A stretch of 64,000 nt of DNA from JAYYZW01 sp965217605. Its GTDB lineage: Bacteria; Pseudomonadota; Gammaproteobacteria; Ga0077536. A program made the translations under genes and the position numbers. Under the pieces are notes generated by a model. That model worked only from the letters and a program-made list of their open reading frames with translations. It made no database searches and had not been told where the DNA came from. Shown in pieces: positions 60,558 through 64,000 of the stretch; positions within the stretch are counted from its first letter, which is position 1; the number at the start of each line of letters is the position of its first letter. Location: positions 1 to 64,000 of the forward strand of contig CBDCJB010000004.1 in the NCBI GenBank assembly GCA_965217605.1, in the 5' to 3' direction.

Positions 60558-60666
60558 TTCCCATTCGATGGTGGCCGGCGGTTTACCGGAAATGTCGTAT
60601 GTGACCCGTGACACACCTTCGATCTCGTTGATGATCCGCCGCGAGACGAGATCCAGAAAATCGTAG
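60067..60666 (+). pseudogene. IS3-family orfB, truncated
   Basis: MRYPASEKLEIIRLVEQSHL to WGWFYLSTILDDYSH (about 163 residues), keeping only the first DDE Asp. From about 60557 the frame runs antisense through the end of guaA for another 30 meaningless codons. Confidence 0.85.
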
Positions 60667-62153
60667 GGCAGATGGGCCCACTGCGCGGTCATGAAGTCGA
60701 TCGTTTCCACGGCGCGCAACGCGACCACGTATTCGTAGCGCCGGGCGTCGCCTTGTACGCCGACCGATCGAACCGGCAGGAACACGGCGAACGCCTGGCT
60801 GACTTGGTCGTACAACCCGTGTCCGCGCAGTTCCTCGAGAAAGATCGCGTCCGCGCGGCGTAAGCAATCCGCGTATTCGCGCTTGATCTCACCGAGGATG
60901 CGCACCCCCAGCCCGGGCCCCGGGAAGGGATGCCGGTAGACGATCTCGCGCGGCAGGCCGAGCGCGAGCCCGATTTGCCGGACTTCGTCTTTAAACAACT
61001 CGCGCAGCGGTTCCACCAGCGCGAGCTTCATGCGCGCGGGCAGACCGCCAACGTTATGATGGGATTTGATCACATGCGCCTTGCCGGTTGCCGCACCCGC
61101 GGATTCGATCACGTCGGGATAGATCGTGCCTTGGGCGAGCCAGCGAATATTCGTCAGTTGTTGAGCTTCGAGTTCGAATACCTCGATGAATGTCCGACCG
61201 ATGATCTTGCGTTTCTCTTCCGGATCGTCAACGCCATGCAAAGCGCCGAGGAACTGTTCCGACGCATCGACGTGCCGCACGTCGAGCCGCATAGCTTGCG
61301 AGAATGTCGCCATAACTTCGCGCGCTTCATTCAGGCGCAGTAGACCGTTGTCGACGAAGACGCAGCTTAGACGGTCGCCGATCGCCTGGTGTAAAAGCGC
61401 GGCAACGACCGAGGAATCAACACCGCCTGAGAGCGCGAGCAGCACCCGGTCTTTGCCGACCTGCGCGCGGATGCGGGCGATGCCGTCGATGATGATGTTA
61501 TCCGGATTCCAAAGTGTTCCGCAGTCGCAGATCTCGTGTACAAAGCGGGTGAGTATCGCCTGCCCCTGCGGCGTATGCGTCACCTCGGGGTGAAACTGTA
61601 CGCCGTAAAAACGACGCGTCTCGTCGGCAATGGCAGCGATCGGCGCATTGTCCGACGACGCGATGCACTTGAATCCTTGGGGAAGCCCAGTGACGTGATC
61701 GCCATGGCTCATCCAGACGTCTAGCAAGCCGTGCCCCGCATCATTGCTTGCGTCCTGAATATCACGCAGCAAACTCGAATGTCCCCGTGCACGGACGCGC
61801 GCGTAGCCGAATTCACGCTCACTCGATGCCTCCACCTTGCCGCCGAGTTGCATCGCCATCGTCTGCATGCCGTAACAGATCCCCAGCACCGGCACGCCGA
61901 GTTCGAACACGCATGGCGGTGCACGAAAATCCGCGTTGTCAGTTACGGACTCCGGTCCGCCGGAAAGGATGATGCCGTTGGGAGAAAATTTGCGGATCGC
62001 GGCTGCATCGAGATCGTAGGGCCGTATTTCACAATAGACCTGTGCTTCGCGTACGCGCCGCGCGATGAGTTGGGTATATTGCGCACCGAAATCGAGGATG
62101 AGGATCCGATCGGCGTGGAGGTCAAGACCGGCGGCTTGAGGCTCCGACTTAAT
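60555..62153 (-). CDS. guaA: GMP synthase (glutamine-hydrolysing), no ordinary start codon in frame
   Basis: GATase class I domain from HADRILILDFGAQYTQLIAR with the nucleophile in GICYGMQTMAMQLGG and FHPEVTHTPQG; ATP-pyrophosphatase P-loop LLALSGGVDSSVVAALL; C-terminal dimerisation domain ending KPPATIEWE. Converts XMP to GMP. The frame is open to the guaB stop, but the first ATG/GTG/TTG in frame is GTG 61910, which would delete the first 80 residues of the glutaminase. The only candidate giving full length is a near-cognate such as ATT at 62153, overlapping the guaB stop (ATTAA). A lost base in TTGACCTCCACGCC is the alternative. The 3' end touches a truncated IS3. Confidence 0.93.
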   Translation of the reverse strand: MKSEPQAAGLDLHADRILILDFGAQYTQLIARRVREAQVYCEIRPYDLDAAAIRKFSPNGIILSGGPESVTDNADFRAPPCVFELGVPVLGICYGMQTMAMQLGGKVEASSEREFGYARVRARGHSSLLRDIQDASNDAGHGLLDVWMSHGDHVTGLPQGFKCIASSDNAPIAAIADETRRFYGVQFHPEVTHTPQGQAILTRFVHEICDCGTLWNPDNIIIDGIARIRAQVGKDRVLLALSGGVDSSVVAALLHQAIGDRLSCVFVDNGLLRLNEAREVMATFSQAMRLDVRHVDASEQFLGALHGVDDPEEKRKIIGRTFIEVFELEAQQLTNIRWLAQGTIYPDVIESAGAATGKAHVIKSHHNVGGLPARMKLALVEPLRELFKDEVRQIGLALGLPREIVYRHPFPGPGLGVRILGEIKREYADCLRRADAIFLEELRGHGLYDQVSQAFAVFLPVRSVGVQGDARRYEYVVALRAVETIDFMTAQWAHLPYDFLDLVSRRIINEIEGVSRVTYDISGKPPATIEWE

Positions 62154-63612
62154 CGAGGCGGTAATTGGGCGCCTCTTTAGTGATGTGAACGTCGTGTGCG
62201 TGGCTTTCGCGCATACCCGCCGCGGTCACGCGCAGAAATTTCGGTTTGCTGCGGAATTCATCGATGTCGCGACAGCCGGTGTAGCCCATCGCGGCGCGCA
62301 CGCCGCCGACCATCTGATGCACGATGACACTCATCGGTCCCTTGTAGGGCACCCGTCCTTCGATTCCTTCAGGCACGAGCTTTTCGATCTCACCGCTTTC
62401 CTGAAAGTACCGATCCGACGATCCGTGCTGTTGCGCCATCGCACCCAGCGATCCCATGCCACGGTACGATTTGTATGAGCGGCCCTGGTACAACTCCACT
62501 TCGCCCGGCGCCTCTTCTGTACCAGCAAAGAGCGATCCCAACATCACGCTATGCGCACCCGCCACGAGGACTTTAGCGACGTCGCCCGAATAGCGGATGC
62601 CCCCATCCGAGATCAAGGGCACTCCGGTACCTTCAACTTGTTTCGCGACGACGGAGACCGCGGTGATCTGGGGCACACCGATACCCGTCACGATGCGCGT
62701 CGTACAGATCGAGCCCGGCCCAATGCCGACCTTGACTGCGTCAACGCCCGCCCCGATCAGGGCCTCGGCGGCTTCAGCCGTCGCGATATTGCCGCCGATG
62801 ACTTGGGCATCGCGATACTGCTCCTTGATCCACTTGACAGTGTTCAACACCCCCAATGAATGGCCGTGTGCCGTATCCACGACGATCACGTCGGCGCCGG
62901 CTTCCACCAAGGCTTCGACGCGTGCATGCGTACCTTCGCCGACGCCGACCGCGGCGCCCACGCGTAAGCGTTCATGGGAATCCTTGCAAGCGTCGGGGAA
63001 TTCCGCGGCTTTCTGAATGTCCTTTACCGTGATCATCCCGCGCAGTTCAAACTCGCCGTTCACGACCAGTAATTTTTCGATGCGGTGACGGTGCAGAAGG
63101 GCGATGACCTCTTCTTGATCGGCATCTTCCCTGACCGTCACGAGCCGCTCTTGCGGTGTCATGATTTCACTGACCGGGGCGTCGAAACGCCGCTCGAATC
63201 GCAGGTCGCGACTGGTGACTATACCGACGACTTGATTATCGTCGACAACCGGTACACCGGAGATGCCACGCGCACGGGTCAACTGCACGACTTCCCCGAT
63301 GCTGACATTCGGATCGATGGTGATCGGATCCCGGATCACTCCGCTTTCGAATTTTTTCACTGTGCGGACTTGAGCCGCTTGATCTTCGGGGCTCATATTC
63401 TTGTGAATAATGCCGATCCCACCTTCTTGCGCCAGCGCGATTGCGAGGCGCGCTTCGGTGACGGTGTCCATCGCCGCGGACAACAGGGGGATGTTGAGAT
63501 CGATGTCTCGCGTCAACTGGGTTTTGAGATCTGCGTCCCGTGGGAGGACATCCGAGTAGTCGGGGACCAGAAGAACGTCATCGAAAGTCAGTCCGTCGGC
63601 GTCGACGCGCAT
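62149..63612 (-). CDS. guaB: IMP dehydrogenase
   Basis: 487 residues from ATG 63612 (MRVDADGLTFDDVLLVPDYS), the length and start usual for the family; the longer frame to 63681 crosses the xseA start. TIM barrel with two inserted CBS domains (residues about 95-200), catalytic Cys in GPGSICTTRIVTGIG, flap YRGMGSLGAM and the C-terminal VTAAGMRESHAHDV. Oxidises IMP to XMP with NAD, the rate-limiting step to GMP; operon with guaA. Divergent from xseA. Confidence 0.97.
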   Translation of the reverse strand: MRVDADGLTFDDVLLVPDYSDVLPRDADLKTQLTRDIDLNIPLLSAAMDTVTEARLAIALAQEGGIGIIHKNMSPEDQAAQVRTVKKFESGVIRDPITIDPNVSIGEVVQLTRARGISGVPVVDDNQVVGIVTSRDLRFERRFDAPVSEIMTPQERLVTVREDADQEEVIALLHRHRIEKLLVVNGEFELRGMITVKDIQKAAEFPDACKDSHERLRVGAAVGVGEGTHARVEALVEAGADVIVVDTAHGHSLGVLNTVKWIKEQYRDAQVIGGNIATAEAAEALIGAGVDAVKVGIGPGSICTTRIVTGIGVPQITAVSVVAKQVEGTGVPLISDGGIRYSGDVAKVLVAGAHSVMLGSLFAGTEEAPGEVELYQGRSYKSYRGMGSLGAMAQQHGSSDRYFQESGEIEKLVPEGIEGRVPYKGPMSVIVHQMVGGVRAAMGYTGCRDIDEFRSKPKFLRVTAAGMRESHAHDVHITKEAPNYRLD

Positions 63613-63674
63613 GGATGCGGGACATCCCGTAAAATGTAAGCGGACAATTATAAGGTTTCGGTACCCACGGGTAA
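63613..63674. promoter_or_regulatory. Divergent guaB / xseA promoter region
   Basis: 62 bp between the two start codons must hold both promoters. TATAAG (in CAATTATAAGG) is a possible -10 towards xseA and TACATT on the other strand one towards guaB. No PurR or DnaA box is obvious. Confidence 0.4.
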
Positions 63675-64000
63675 ATGTCACGAGACATCTATACGGTCTC
63701 GCGTCTCAACGACGAAGCGCGCGCGCTACTCGAACACGAGTTTGGAACGATCTGGGTGGAAGGTGAGGTCTCCAACCTCGCCCGGCCATCATCCGGCCAT
63801 ATCTATTTTTCGCTCAAAGACACGAGCGCCTCTGTGCGTTGCGCGATGTTTCGCAGCCGTAATACGCACCTCGGCTTCGACGTGCGCGACGGTCTTCAGG
63901 TCGTTGCCCATGGTCGCGTAAGTCTCTACGCCGCGCGCGGCGATTTTCAGATCATCGCCGATTCACTCGAGCCGGCGGGCGAAGGATTGTTGCGGCTCAA
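63675..64000 (+). CDS. xseA: Exodeoxyribonuclease VII large subunit, 5' part (cut by window edge)
   Basis: 108 residues visible: MSRDIYTVSRLNDEARALLE, then IWVEGEVSNLARPSSGHIYF and SLKDTSASVRCAMFRSRN, the N-terminal OB fold that binds single-stranded DNA. The catalytic part lies beyond 64000. With XseB it degrades single-stranded DNA. xseA divergent from guaBA is the usual gammaproteobacterial order. Confidence 0.95.
   Translation, partial: MSRDIYTVSRLNDEARALLEHEFGTIWVEGEVSNLARPSSGHIYFSLKDTSASVRCAMFRSRNTHLGFDVRDGLQVVAHGRVSLYAARGDFQIIADSLEPAGEGLLRL

Overview
The window looks like a chromosomal stretch of a GC-rich gammaproteobacterium. The right half carries the order thrS-infC-rpmI-rplT-pheS-pheT-ihfA-merR-like followed by tRNA-Pro, and a guaB-guaA pair divergent from xseA; both arrangements are characteristic of Gammaproteobacteria. 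I do not identify genus or species. The load of insertion sequences and broken genes is high. Several breaks sit in homopolymers (an extra C in the oxidoreductase at the left edge, an extra T in essential rpmI), so some may be assembly errors rather than biology.

Layout. 1-3.6 kb: a damaged FAD oxidoreductase/aminomethyltransferase, a divergent enolase-superfamily gene and the 3' remnant of a penicillin-acylase-like gene. 3.7-18.1 kb: a defence-type accessory island with an Rpn-family nuclease, FOUR separate 5' fragments of a type I restriction methylase gene (hsdM), all beginning at the same start codon and each broken at a different point, and between or after them different cargo: a giant STAND-NTPase protein with a C-terminal PLD-like domain, a translationally coupled small protein/ATPase/TOPRIM-like module, a second small protein plus an orphan HigA antitoxin, and a protein with two HEPN-like RX4H repeats. 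18.1-26.1 kb: nested insertion sequences (IS1380 inside IS256, IS21, IS3 remnants) around an M23 peptidase. 26.2-33.7 kb: a degraded prophage or plasmid-like region (GIY-YIG protein, replication-like protein, terminase-like and portal-like remnants) ending at the 3' side of tRNA-Asn. 33.8-53 kb: core genes (aminotransferase, uvrB, RND pump, tRNA-Val, translation operon, tRNA-Pro, a DegT aminotransferase, glmS). 53.4-60.6 kb: a TonB-dependent receptor and another IS cluster. 60.6-64 kb: guaA, guaB and the start of xseA.

The most unusual feature is the chain of hsdM 5' fragments with different candidate defence modules between them. It suggests that the conserved start of hsdM has served as a repeated recombination anchor for cargo turnover. 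Other points of interest are infC starting at ATA, guaA lacking any ordinary in-frame start codon, a 205-bp hairpin-rich unit bounded by duplicated tRNA-Pro 3' ends, and three IS1380 copies (plus possibly a MITE) all placed at CTAG.
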